From contig JAHQIY010000004.1 of the NCBI GenBank assembly GCA_019054805.1, positions 7,324,501-7,388,500 of the forward strand: 64,000 bases of DNA, given 5' to 3'. Each line of letters opens with the position of its first letter. The first letter of the stretch is position 1. The notes under the pieces are model-generated. The model saw nothing but the letters and a program-made list of their open reading frames with translations, was not told where the DNA came from and searched no databases. The position numbers were made by a program, and so were the translations under genes. Of the stretch, positions 12,874 to 25,119 are shown piece by piece. Source of the DNA: Brachionus manjavacas (Eukaryota; Rotifera; Eurotatoria; Ploima; Brachionidae).

Positions 12874-15800
12874 TTTAGTTGTTGATAATTAGAATTAGAT
12901 CTAAAAAAATAAATAGTTAATAGAAAACAATATTCTGGTTTATTAAATTTTGCAGTGTGTTCTTTTTTTTAATTTTTTTATGTTAGTTTATCTAGTAAAA
13001 ATTAAAGAAAATTAACTTACTTTTAACATTATGAAATTTTTATTTAATCACAGTTTATGTTAAAAATGAAATCATTTTGATGCCAAAGTGATCATAAATC
13101 AATCAGTTGAATTTAAAGAATTTACAATAATTTGGTGATAATAATCTTTATTTTAATTCAAAACTAAAAATTTTTTAAAATTTTTTTCGTTAATTATCAA
13201 TCAAATATTAATTATTAATATTTCAATCTGAGATCTTTGATTTACAAGTGATTTTATTCAAAAAATTTTCAATTTTAACCTTAAAGAGAAAGTAAAACTA
13301 TAAATACTTTATTTTGATTTTTTCTTCTGCTATTAAAAATTACAATAGGATTTTAAATGTATTAGAATGAAAAAAAAATATTTAAGACATTAGGATTAAA
13401 CTGTCATGGTATAAAAATTTAATTTTGATACACAAATAAAGAATAATTTGCTTGTCAAGTCGTTTATTGAATATTTTATTAAAATAATGTTTTAATTGAA
13501 CAGAAATTAAAAAATTTTGCATAAGCTTTTTCGATATTCTTAAAATAAAAACTGGATTACATCAAATTTTTCTTTACTACTTAAGTGACTTCAAAAGTTT
13601 GATTGATGCGATAAGCATGGATATTGGATTCATTAATGATAGAATATTAGATTAATTCTAGTCATAAGAACATAGATTAAGTAAATGATCTAAAGTAAGT
13701 GGCAGAAAAATCAAGAAAATTTTGTTACAATTATGGAAATTATCGTCGTTAAGATGAAATTTTATATTACAAAAAATAAACAATTCTGTTTTAAATATCA
13801 TTTTTATAGATAATTAAAGAGTAAAATTCATTAGAAAAAACCATGAAATATGGTTATTTTATTGTTTATAAAAAAATTGTTTATAATAATTTTAAATTTT
13901 GTTTTATGCAAAACAGTTTGTAAATATAGATGATAGAATATCTTACCAGCTCAAAAGAATAACCTAGTTATCTAAACAGAATAAAACCTTAGCTAATCAT
14001 TAAAAAAATTTTGTTAGTAAGGTAAATAGAATTAATAATTTGCATCTTTAATGATATTCATTCCAATCAGCCAAGGTTCTACCAAAATTATTTTTTTTTA
14101 AATAACAATAAAAATCTTAAATGCAATTGCTAAAACTCAAAAGTGAATTTTTCACTAAAAGAAAATTAAAATTTTAATAGTGCCTATAAAAAGACTCTTA
14201 TTCAAAAAAGATTAAACGGAACAATTATATGTTATAAGTTATAATTTAAATCTAAAAAAAATATTTCAGTTTTTTTTGTTTAATTAAGCATTTTTTTATC
14301 TAGCAAATCTCATGATCATGCCATGGGTAAGAGTTGTGTTTATTATTTTTCATTTTAAGTAAAAATTGAATAAATAATTTTTAAAATGAAAGAATGCTAA
14401 TCTTTCAGAAATAAGATTTTTTCCCTCAATATAATAATCCTTATTTTTAGAAATTTTAAAATTTTCTTAAAAGTAGATATCGTTTAAAAATTAGTAATAA
14501 AAAAGCTTAAAACAAAAGAAATTCGTCTCTTTTGCCGTTTTAAAATTCTTCTACAATTTTTTTAATCAAAAATTTTTACAAAATAGTTATTCATTTTGCA
14601 AAAATATATGAACGATTAAATAAATCAAAGTGTCTTTACTAGTATTAGTAAACTGAGTCGTGGTGACATCGGAACTTTCATCTAAAAGTATCGCCAATTT
14701 TTTAAATGAGTCAATTCAAAAAAAATCCTTATAATAAAAAAACCAAAAAGTAGAGAAACCGAAATTGGAATGATGACTCCGTTGTCAACACTGGTTTTAA
14801 TAGATAAATATTAGACACTATTAAAAATAAAGTCATTAAAAATATTTAATATAATTTTTTAAATCAAATATTTAATTCAATAATCTAATCCTTAGAAAAT
14901 TTTTTGATTTTTGCTATAATTTACTAAATAAGGAAAATTAATTTCAAATAAAATTAGATTAATCCTTGAAAAGGATAAGTTAAAAAAATTATTTTAGTTA
15001 AACTAAACTATTTTATCAAAAATAATTTAGGACGAAAACTGAATTGGGGAATTTTCGTAAAATTGTCTATTTTGTTTCCTTCATTTAAATTAGCTTTCTT
15101 TTGATTCTTAAAATGAAATAATTGATTCTTATATGAAATTTTAAAGGTTTCGTTTTGCTATACTTATTACTTATTTTCTAATTATTTAAAAAAAAAACGG
15201 AATTCCTAAAAGCTAGTAATTAAAGAGATTGATCTTCCATTCAATTTTTTTTAAATATTGTATTAGTGAATTCAGTAAACATTAACATAAATTAATGAAA
15301 TCTTAATAAAAAAAAATTGTTAAAAAAATTGTTGTAATTAAACAGTAGAAAAATTTTCTAGAAAGATTAAACATTAAAAATTAGCCTTCGCTCTTTATCA
15401 ATTTAAATTTTAAACATAAATATTGAAATTTTAAAAATTTTCGTTTGTATAGTATAAAATTTCATTCATTACGGAAATCATTTTTATCCGCTTTTATTTA
15501 TATGAACTAATTTTAGATTTTTGAAGAAAATGAATTAAAAAAAATTACAAAACATGTCTAGATTTTAATTATTTTTTCTAAATAATAAAAAAAGTTTACA
15601 TTTCTCCTTAAGGAATGAATTTAATCAGGTTTTAAAATATTGTATTCAAGAAATTCTTCGATTATTTTAGAAAAAAATTCATAAATGAATACTTTATGAG
15701 CTTACCGCGTTTTTTAGTTCTCGAGAATTTTTTCTTATTAAATCTTAAGCAATCGTAAGAATTTATTTGTCATAATAAGTCGATATTTAATAATTGAAAT

Positions 15801-16975
15801 GAAAAGATCAAAAAAAAAATTCTTTGTAAAAATTGAATATGCAATGATCATTCATTTTATATATTTAAGGAAAATATCAATCGTAAAACTAAAATTAATT
15901 CAGCTAATTGAAAGATAATTTTAGTTGACTTTTTTCGATTTTTTCCTGCAAAATTAAACAAATTGCTTTTAGCAAGCATAAATAATTTGATTAAGATCTG
16001 GATCGAAATATGTCAAAATTTCTTGCCTAACCAAGAAAATTTTTAAATAAAAATAAACTCTTTTTTTACTATCTTAAAATTATATCAATTTTTGAAAGAT
16101 ATTTCTTGAAAAAAGATTTAATCAAAACCTTGTGTTGTGCATTCTATTTTTAGGATTGGTATAAAATTTTAAACATTCTCTAATTTCAGACACTTTTTGA
16201 TTATAAAATTCATTGACAACTTATTCTCTATAGAATACTTATCAAATAATGTGGACTTATTAATTAAAAAAAGACAAATAGCATTATTTTTAAAATCGAT
16301 TTCCTTTTAAGCACCAGTTTTTATCTATTATAGAATTCTATTTTCTCATAAAAATTTTTATCATTAGAATTATATCTAAAATTGATAATGGCATTTTAAA
16401 ATATTCATTGAAATCTTAGTTCCACTTAAACGAAATAAAAAATTAATCAAATTAATAATAAGTCTTTATATAAAAATTGTTAAAAAATTTCAAACTTTCT
16501 TTGTTGTGCCTCACTTAAACAATAAAAAATTTCTCAATGTGAACAGTTATTAAGTTATAGTAAAAGTAACAGTTTGATTTTTTTTCATTAATTAACGATT
16601 GATTGAATTTAAAGTCTTAAATTTAAAAACACAAAAATTCATGCTACAAGAACTATGTAATTAATGAATTTAGTGATCGATATCGATTCTTTTTTAAATA
16701 AATTAAGTCTCTTTTTATACTTATAGTTTAATATGTTCGAATTCCTAAAAAATTTAACTCCGATTATTTTTTTATCTCGATTTTTACTATTTAGATTAGA
16801 GGATAACATTGACTGACTTAAAATTAAAGAATATTTTTCTTATGATTTTATGTGCTATTGATTCCATGGTTAAAATTTATTTTTGTAGTTCAGTAATAAT
16901 ATTAATAATAGTAAACTACAGCAGGTTAAACTCAAAGATTTTGAATTGATATCCCACTAAAACCAGTATTGAATA

Positions 16976-17182
16976 TACAGCAGTGATTTGCAATGAAAAT
17001 TTTCCGAAAAATAATGAATTTTTACGTAAATTTTCAAAAAATATTTTTTTGACCTTTTTCAAATAATAAAAATTTACCTAAATTTATAAAAATTTCGATA
17101 TTTTACATTATTATGCGTTTTCGTAGAATTTTGTTAATTTACTTAAATTTTTGTAAATCGTCATCGCTAATCACTCCTGTAT
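16976..17182. mobile_element. Small MITE with TACAG...CTGTA ends
   Basis: The left end TACAGCAGTGATTTGCAATG pairs with the reverse complement of the right end, TACAGGAGTGATTAGCGATG. Weaker complementarity continues inward around TTTACGTAAATTT and GTAAATTAAC. The element is about 205 bp, has no coding capacity, and has TA dinucleotides at both borders. Its ends resemble those of the larger element at 23295-23939. Confidence 0.6.
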
Positions 17183-20100
17183 TTATTTATTAATAATAAT
17201 AAAATAATTAAATTCTCTAATTATACTAAGTAAATGGATTTAGAAAACTTGTCAGATATTAGCAAATTTCGGATTATTAAGAAGACTATAACAATTTTCA
17301 ATAATTTTTTAGGTAATATAAACAGATACTTGATATGAATCTTTTTTCAAGGCAAAAATTTGAATTTGATTTGAAACAAATAATTTCAAATGAGTGTGAT
17401 TAGCAATAATTATTTTGAAATTATTTAGCAATTTAGCAAATATAAAACTTGAGCGAATTTGATTGAATTTGAAGATTTCATTTTCCAAATTTTTCTTGCA
17501 TAATCAACGTCATTTGAGTTATTTTAGATCATCTTCTTAAAAAATAAATGCAAATCTAAAAGTATTTGATTTTATAAAATCTGTTGAGAGAGATCAGTTT
17601 TGTCTAATAATTGTTCATTTATTTGGTCTTAATGTGATTGAATATTCTCTATAGATTTTTTAATTAAATTTGTGCTTTAAAAAAAGCGCACCTCATTACA
17701 AATCTGATTAGACTAAACACATTTTTTATCTGATTTTGAATAAAATAAAAATGAAAAAAATCGGTTTATTTACGCACATCAAAACACCAAATTTAAGGCT
17801 TATTTAAAAATAAATAAAAATATTTCCATATTTTTTTCTACAAAAAAATCATGTTATTAAAAAAAATTCAAGATTAAATACATCCTTTAATTAAAATTTC
17901 AATTATGCGGATTAAAATAAATAAATTGAAAAAACAAATTAAAAATATGAAATATTGAATATTCAGTAAAGCGAATTTAATGACACTGAAATTTTTATTG
18001 AATTTTTTTATCTCAATTACTTCGTTTAATTTTTAATAATTGATTTTTGATATTTTCGGAGCTAATAGAAAGCTTTTATTTGAAATTATAAAAAATTTGA
18101 TGCTTTTCAAATTAAAAAATTAAACATTAGGATCCATACAAATATTTTCTTCTACAATAATATCAAACTTATATAATTTTTTTTTTACGAAAAAAGAAAA
18201 TTTTTATTAAGACAATAAGAAAAATCAAACGAGCAGCAGAACGAGATTTAACTTAATATCACGAAAAAAGGCTCAGAAATGGCTTCGAATTTCAATCGAT
18301 TTTACTGAAAAATAAAGTTTATAATAATTACAAAACCCTTAAGATAAAAAAGGAATGTTAATAGGAGAAAATTTTTGTCAAATTTTTTAACCAAAAATTT
18401 CAGCAGCATACTTTTCGAAATTTTTTAATTTTAAGTAAAATGCGCTTGTTTCTCAGTGAAAAAAATTCTGTGAAAAAATCAATTTTTATTATAAATCAAA
18501 TTTGTCAGGAAATTTCTTCAAGCAAAATCAATTATGACAAAAAACCTGGATTAAAGTGATGATAAATTATTCTTATTTAAGCTTTTATCTGTCTAATAGT
18601 TATTATTATGAAAAGCAAAATGCCTTTTTTTCTTATTTAGAATTCAAGATATTCGAAAATTCTTAAAATAATTAGATCTGTTCTTTTTGATGTTATGTTT
18701 AAAACTATCTACATGAGCTGAAAATATTAATTTTTAGGCATCTGCCAAAAAATTTTAATTTTAGTCATCAAGTTATCTTTGGCATTTTATATTGAAAATT
18801 TATTTATTTAAATAATTTAAGGAAAACAATTCATGCAGCCTAGAATGAATCAAAGTCCTTCTTTTCAGTCTAGCGATTGAATAAAATGATTAAAAAAAAT
18901 AATAATAACAATAATCAAAAAAATAGATATTTAATTAAAAGCCAAAAAAAATTAGACAAATTGAATATTTTGTCAATGAATTGTAAGTAATTTAAAGTAT
19001 CGTTATTCAAAAGAAACATAGTATGCAAGAACGAAATTCTTTTTCATTATCTGATTTTTTCAAAAATTATGAATAATTTTATTAAAATTTACCAGCAAAA
19101 ATTTTTAGTAATTCTATAATCAAAATTTTTTTTGTCATTTACGGTTTAAATGTAATTATTCATAATTACTTTAAAAAATATGAAATAATAAAAATAGATA
19201 AAAATTTTTTTTTAGCGAATGTTCAAAATTCTAACTTGAGTTTTGAAGCTATCTCTTTCAATGTCGTTTTTTTTTTCTTAGTTTAATTTAATTTAAAACC
19301 GGACGAAAAAGAACTTTTTTAGGAAGATAAATAAAAAGAAACATCTCTTAATAAATTTTGAAAATTTTTGTTTAATCTTTTGGATTTAAGTTAAATTAAC
19401 ACAATAGATAAATTATTTTAAAAGTCTTTTATTAAAAGCTTTCTTAAGATTTTCACAAATTGACATTAAGCATAATTAAAATTATTTAAGCTTTTCTTTA
19501 ACAGTTAAAGAACCAAAATCGACTATGACGAAAAAAATTCCTCAGTCATTTTTATTAGCAAAAATTTCAAAGTTTTCGTTTCATATTTTGTCGTGCAAGA
19601 CAATCCCATTTATATTTTAAAGAAATATTAAGCGAAATTCTTATTTGTTTTGTTTCATCAAAATTTCCGAATTTTGGAAAAGCTTTATCATACACTTTAT
19701 TGATTGTATGATATTGCAATTTCCAAAAAAAAGTTAATTTTTTTCTTTCTTTTTTTATTAAAAAATGTTTTTAAAATTTTTGATTGAATTTTGATTAAAA
19801 TCCTGTATTGTTGTAGAAAAGGGCATTTGTGCAAAAAGTTTGAAAAAATAAAAATAAAATACACTTATATTGTACAAGTTTGACTGCCCACCTTCTCTTG
19901 TACAATTTTTATAATTAATTTTTTGAAAAACTGTTGGTTTCAAATGAATTTATTAATTTATTTAATTTATTATAGGTGAATGATGATTTTTTTGAAATTT
20001 TTCAAAATATTTCATTCAATTTGCTTTCGAATTTGTTTCAAATCATTACTGTATTATTCAAGTAAAAATCCTCTCAAATTTAGAAACTTGTTAAAGCTTT

Positions 20101-20264
20101 ACTAGAATTTTAGGTTCAAAAGCCATCATCAATTCGGGCCATCTGTCTATGCTGCATTTGGATTCTTAGAAATTTATTGAAATGGTGGTACCAATTGGTG
20201 CCAGTTGGGAAAAATTAATAAAAACTTTTTTTTCACAGAGGGACCAAGACTAAATTTGGGCAGC

Positions 20265-20330
20265 TTTTAATACTAATTTTTTGAACAGTAAGATGGAATT
20301 TTAATACTAATTTTTGGACAGTAAGATAGC
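20265..20330. repeat. Short direct duplication
   Basis: Two adjacent near-identical copies of a roughly 33 bp unit that ends in ACAGTAAGAT, differing at one or two bases. This is a local tandem duplication of unknown significance. Confidence 0.6.
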
Positions 20331-21585
20331 GCTTCATTACACACTAATCGTGCTAATCGTATATCTCAAGAAAAATGCAAAATGAAAGGTATGGCACCGA
20401 ATTGATGTAGAACAGGATAGATAGCACATATAATAAGTGAAATCCTTTAAAAAAATATTATTTTAATAAATAGATTTTTTCAAATTAAGCAAAGAAAAAA
20501 AATTTGTAATAAAAAGCTACTACATTTCCAGATTTACTAGAAAAGAAATAAAAATTTGTTTATAAAATCGTATTTAGATCTGTTGAAAAAAAATTCAAAC
20601 ATTTCTCACTTAAAGCCAATTTTAATTCAATTGATAGTTGTATTTTTCATTTTTTCAGTTTCTAGAATTCTATTATTTAGGAAAAAATCCGCTTAAAAAT
20701 TAATTATATAAAAAAAATCAAAATAATTGTGAAAACAAAAAGCAGATAATTGAAAGAAATTACTAAAGAATTTTTAAAAGAAACCTTTTAAATATATTCT
20801 AATGTGATTCTCCAGGCTTTTTTTATTTGATCCGATTTTTAGAAACATCCTCTTTAAATAATCCAAATTAATAATATAAAAACACTATAATTTTTTTGCT
20901 AAAAAGATTTAAAAGCTAAATTTTAATAGAAAATCATCTTAATTAATTACCATAAATCATTTGACTATTTTTGAGGCGTGTAATTGTATTAACCGAACTC
21001 ATTTTAAATATTTAAATAAATTTTGCACTTATTTCAAAAAGTTAAAAATTCAATTGTTATGAATTCGTTTTTTTAAATAGAAATTTTGAATTTTAATTTT
21101 ACGCAATAAATGAAGCATTTAAATTCAAATTTTAAATATCTACCTTATTTTTGTTCCTTAAATTTTATGCCCTAAAGTCCAAATAGAGATTATTCAAGGG
21201 CTTTGTTTAAATTAATATATAAAATATTGATTTGTGATCGAGCCTTGTTATTGCTACTGCATCAAAATACACAAATTATGATATTTTATTCGACCAAATT
21301 TCTTCATATTTTGATTTATGGTTTTTAAATGTTACCTTTGTTTTTCAGGCAAGACCCATTTACGGAAGTGTGAACGCTAAAGCAACTTCAAGCAATAAAA
21401 TCATTTAAATGAATTAAAAAATAGAAAATTAAATTTTATTTTATTTAGAATATTTTAGATAAAAAAATTAATTATTGTTTAAAAAAAAAATAATTAAATA
21501 ATATTATCTCAAAATTATCTGGTAAGACTTTAATCTAGAAAATGACTGGGTCACTAGAATTTCAAAATAAAGAACAACAATAGAC

Positions 21586-24500
21586 TTAAGATCTTGAGCT
21601 AATAGCAGCATCTGATGGTGGCGGTGAATTTTTCGATTCCTCTGAGTCGTCATCATCGTCATCAAAATCTTCATGATGTGTCACTTCTGATGGTGTCGCT
21701 GGTCTGAATGCTTCCTCTGATTTTTCACTTGAGACTGACTTAGTTTGCTGTCTTTTATCGCTATCAATTTTGTTCGACATTTGAACCAAAGCAAGTACAT
21801 TGGAATCGTTTAATTCATTCCCAGCAAAGCTCAAGCCTCGTCCGTATTTTCTTACTGTTGTTTCTCTCAATGGCTCGTAAGGATTAACAGTTGACTCATG
21901 CGGCATCTATATTTTAAACAATTACCAAAAAAATATATTTTTTGAATCAAAAAAAAATACCAGCATAGCTGGAGCTTTGTAGAGATAAAAAAATGGATAA
22001 TGCAACAGATTCAGATGACTAGCTGCATAAATATCAGCATATCTGGTGACTTGAGATGCAAAATGAGTTTGTCTTGATCCGCTTCGAAAAAGACTGCCTA
22101 TAAGACCATAAGACATATCCATTTCATGGATGCAGCGTTGTATTTGGTGTTTAATACTACTGATATTCGGACAATTTTTTGATGAGCTGTCAAAATCTCT
22201 AAATAAAAAAATAAATAAGTTGACTGTTTTTAACTTGGCAAATTGAAGTTGATGACAAAAAATTATCACTAAAAAAGATTTTAAAGTATTTTTTAATAAT
22301 AAATTTAATGCGAAGAATAGTTTAATAATAGTTTAAGTAAACCATGTTTAAGTATAACCGAGTGCTATGCATAATTTTGAATTAAGTTTAAAAATTCAAA
22401 AATACTCTAAAACTTTTTTTTTAAATAATAATTTTTGATCATGATCATTCACTTCATTTGGCTATTTGCTGTAAAAAATTTTGAATTAAATACATTAATT
22501 TTTCGGCTAAAATTTTGTCTAATTTTTCAATTTCGGTGAAAAGGCTTCTTTTGTCATGCCAAGTAGCCAATTCTTGTTCAAGCTCAGGTATGACCAAAAA
22601 CGTTCTCCAAGCTCTTTCTTTTTTTGATTTGATTATATCACCAAAAATATGATCTCCTACGTATAAAACATCTTTTCCACGTGAGCCGATCAATTTTGAA
22701 AATACGTCCGAATTGCCGCCCGAATAAACTTGATGAGATTTTAGCGGACCAGCATGACTACCAAATTGCTTTAATCCAGTATTCTTTTTTTAAAATAATT
22801 AAAAAAACTAATTGATAAATTTGTATTTTTAGTTTTAGAGAAAATAATTTTGATAGACAATGTTCAACAAAATAATTAAATTAAAACTACTATTTAAAAA
22901 AAATTAATGATTTATTAATTTTTAAACAAAAGAATAATCACGGGTGAATAAAAAAGACATTTTAAAAAGTTAAATTAATTAAAATTCAGATTTGAAATAT
23001 AAATTTCTAACATAATTTTTTAAAAAGAATGAAATTTCGAAGAGTAAACAAAATTACATTCTAAATTTTCTTAAATAAAAAGCATGGTATTGTGTGAATG
23101 ACAATGACTATTTATATTTTAAACGTTTAAAAATAATTTTTCAAAATAATTTTATATTTTAATTAAAAAATCCAAATTGTAATTCTTTTAAATGAATTCA
23201 TTTAAAAAGTATGATTTTTCCAATCCTGTGGACTCTTTAATTTTGAGAAAAAAAATTTCTTTCAAAAATTCAAATAACTTTTTTTTATGCTAAATACAGT
23301 GGAATAAGATAATATTAGCTGACAGCAAATGGTATCAGGTATAAGATGAAATCATTTTGTACCCTTTTTTTTTCCAAAACCGGTATCAGCTGATATCAGA
23401 TTCAATCAGATGATATAAACTGATGACAAAGTATATTTTCGAAATTATTTCAAGTTAAATTAGAAGTAAAGGTAATTAGATAAGTATTTTTTTTTAGTTT
23501 GTACCTCAATTTTGTAAAAATCATCTCTGATCATTATGTTCACTAGCCAGAAAAAAAAGAGAACATAAACAACATGATCATTTTGTGGGATAGTCTTATA
23601 ATAACGAAAAAAGCAATCTTCAATTGTCAAGATATGTTGTATAAATGATTAGCGATGATTTATACCAAATTGATGTACAAACAAAAAAAATACTTATCTA
23701 TTTACCTTTACTTCTAATATAACTTGAAATAATTTCGAAAATTAAAATAATAGACTTTGCCATCAGTTTATATCATTTGATTGAATCTGATATCAGCTGA
23801 TACCGGTTTGGGAAAAAAAATGGTACAAATTAATATCAGCTTATACCTGATACCATTTACTGTCAGCTAATATTATCTGATATCACGACATCAGCTGAGG
23901 ACTGTTACAAACCTAATGCCGGCACTGTAAAATGCTCTTTTATTTTTATAAAAATAAAGTCTGTTTGAATAAGATAATATTCTTCATTTTATGATAAGAA
24001 GATATGATTTCATGATTTGAGGCATTGTAAGTCTTATTTAATATTTATTCCCAAATTATGAATTAAATTGTTTAATCGAAAAATAGAAAATTATTTTAGT
24101 AATCTAACTTACTATATCAACTTCTTTAAGAGTTGTTCCTTCAGCAAAAAACAAAGGTTTAATTGCATCGACGACTATGTAGTCGAAATACGACTTCCAA
24201 TCTCGACCAGTCTCATTCAACAAAAAGCTCATTATTTTCTAAAAAAAAAAGCTTTCTAAAATAATTTTTTAAAATTTTCAATAAATTTATTTTACGTTTG
24301 TGTACTCAAACCCACTGTTTGTCAACAAAAATACTTTGGTATTGTTTTCATGCATTCGATTGAACAAGGTAGCCAACCGCTTGTGATCTTTAACCACATA
24401 CTCTTCCAAATTTTCGATTGTTTTTTGTTTCAAGTCTCCATGGCAGTGTACGTAATCAACAGCTGATCGGATATCTTGAAATATTGCCTTGAAAGAGACG

Positions 24501-25119
24501 AACACATCGCCGCAAGAAACTCCAGTCGATTGGCTTTGGGAAACACATTATCTTCAATATAAAATTAGATTTAATCTTACTGTTGGTATAAAGGCGACGT
24601 GGTGAAGTAATTTATCATACAAGCAATTAAGTAGATTTCGGGCAAATTGAAAAGAGTATTTAACGAATAGACCCTAGACTCATCAAAGTTCAAATATTTG
24701 TTTGGATAGCATTTGTGTAAGTCTGATCCATGCAAAAATTTGAAACCATGTACGCAAACCAGAATGTTTCCATACGCATCAACTTTAAGCAAATTGCCGT
24801 AAACTTTATCGTACCAGAGACCCCTGACTGGAAAAGTTGGATCGTAGACAAAATTTTTAATCTCTTCGGGATAGCCCAGCTTTAGTAGCTGCTCGATGAC
24901 TAAATTAAAAGCTAGAATTTCATATTGTGGTGATTTGTAAAGTGCCAGAGTGTAATCCATGTCGAATCCGAAGAACTTTATTTTACTCATTTGAAGACTG
25001 CGGTTGACAAATACTCTGTGGGACGTTTCACGCTTAATTGGCTGACTGGTGGATTTTTCTTCACCATCATTCACTCTTATGCTCGGAGTGTAAGTGAATT
25101 CTTCTGAATTTTGAGACAT
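21586..25119 (-). CDS. NT5C2: Cytosolic purine 5'-nucleotidase, paralog A
   Basis: Six exons (24581-25119, 24296-24533, 24113-24238, 22494-22783, 21961-22198, 21586-21906) join in phase to encode 583 residues; vertebrate NT5C2 is about 561. The enzyme hydrolyses IMP and GMP and can transfer the phosphate to other nucleosides in the cytosol. HAD-family residues are present: the nucleophile motif DMDYT at 53-57 (Asp53, Asp55), motif II LLTNS, the lysine in DAIKPLFF, and the metal-binding GDHIFGDI. Family signatures include [27 protein letters not shown] and [10 protein letters not shown]. After the conserved MPHESTV, the C-terminus ends in an acidic run (DDDDDDSEE), as in vertebrate NT5C2. Intron 3 (1.33 kb) carries a 645 bp inverted-repeat transposon and is absent from the neighbouring paralog. 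Most of the coding region is in the first exon, whereas the paralog splits the same region into five. Confidence 0.97.
23295..23939. mobile_element. MITE with about 200 bp inverted repeats in an NT5C2-A intron
   Basis: Both ends begin TACAGTG when read inward. The arms share AGATAATATTAGCTGACAG, AAATGGTATCAGGTATAAG and GAAATTATTTCAAGTTA over more than 200 bp. The right arm has about 50 extra terminal bases (through AATGCCGGCACTGTA). The central spacer is about 150 bp with no open frame. The motif TATCAGCTGATA recurs several times within each arm. It lies wholly within intron 3 of NT5C2-A. Confidence 0.75.

Larger units (their letters stand above)
12874..21585. other. Gene-poor AT-rich region
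   Basis: This 8.7 kb has no reading frame or exon chain that I can defend. It contains one small inverted-repeat element (16976-17182). It also has a direct duplication of about 33 bp (TTTTAATACTAATTTTT plus ACAGTAAGAT) at 20265-20330. Two isolated exon-like segments on the + strand (14304-14326 and 21350-21411) are discussed under findings and rejections. Confidence 0.6.

Noticed and set aside
21350-21411. Possible + strand terminal exon: acceptor tttgtttttcag followed by ARPIYGSVNAKATSSNKII and a stop.
   Set aside because: Well-formed acceptor and a plausible short peptide, but no upstream exon could be found on this strand and the peptide matches nothing.
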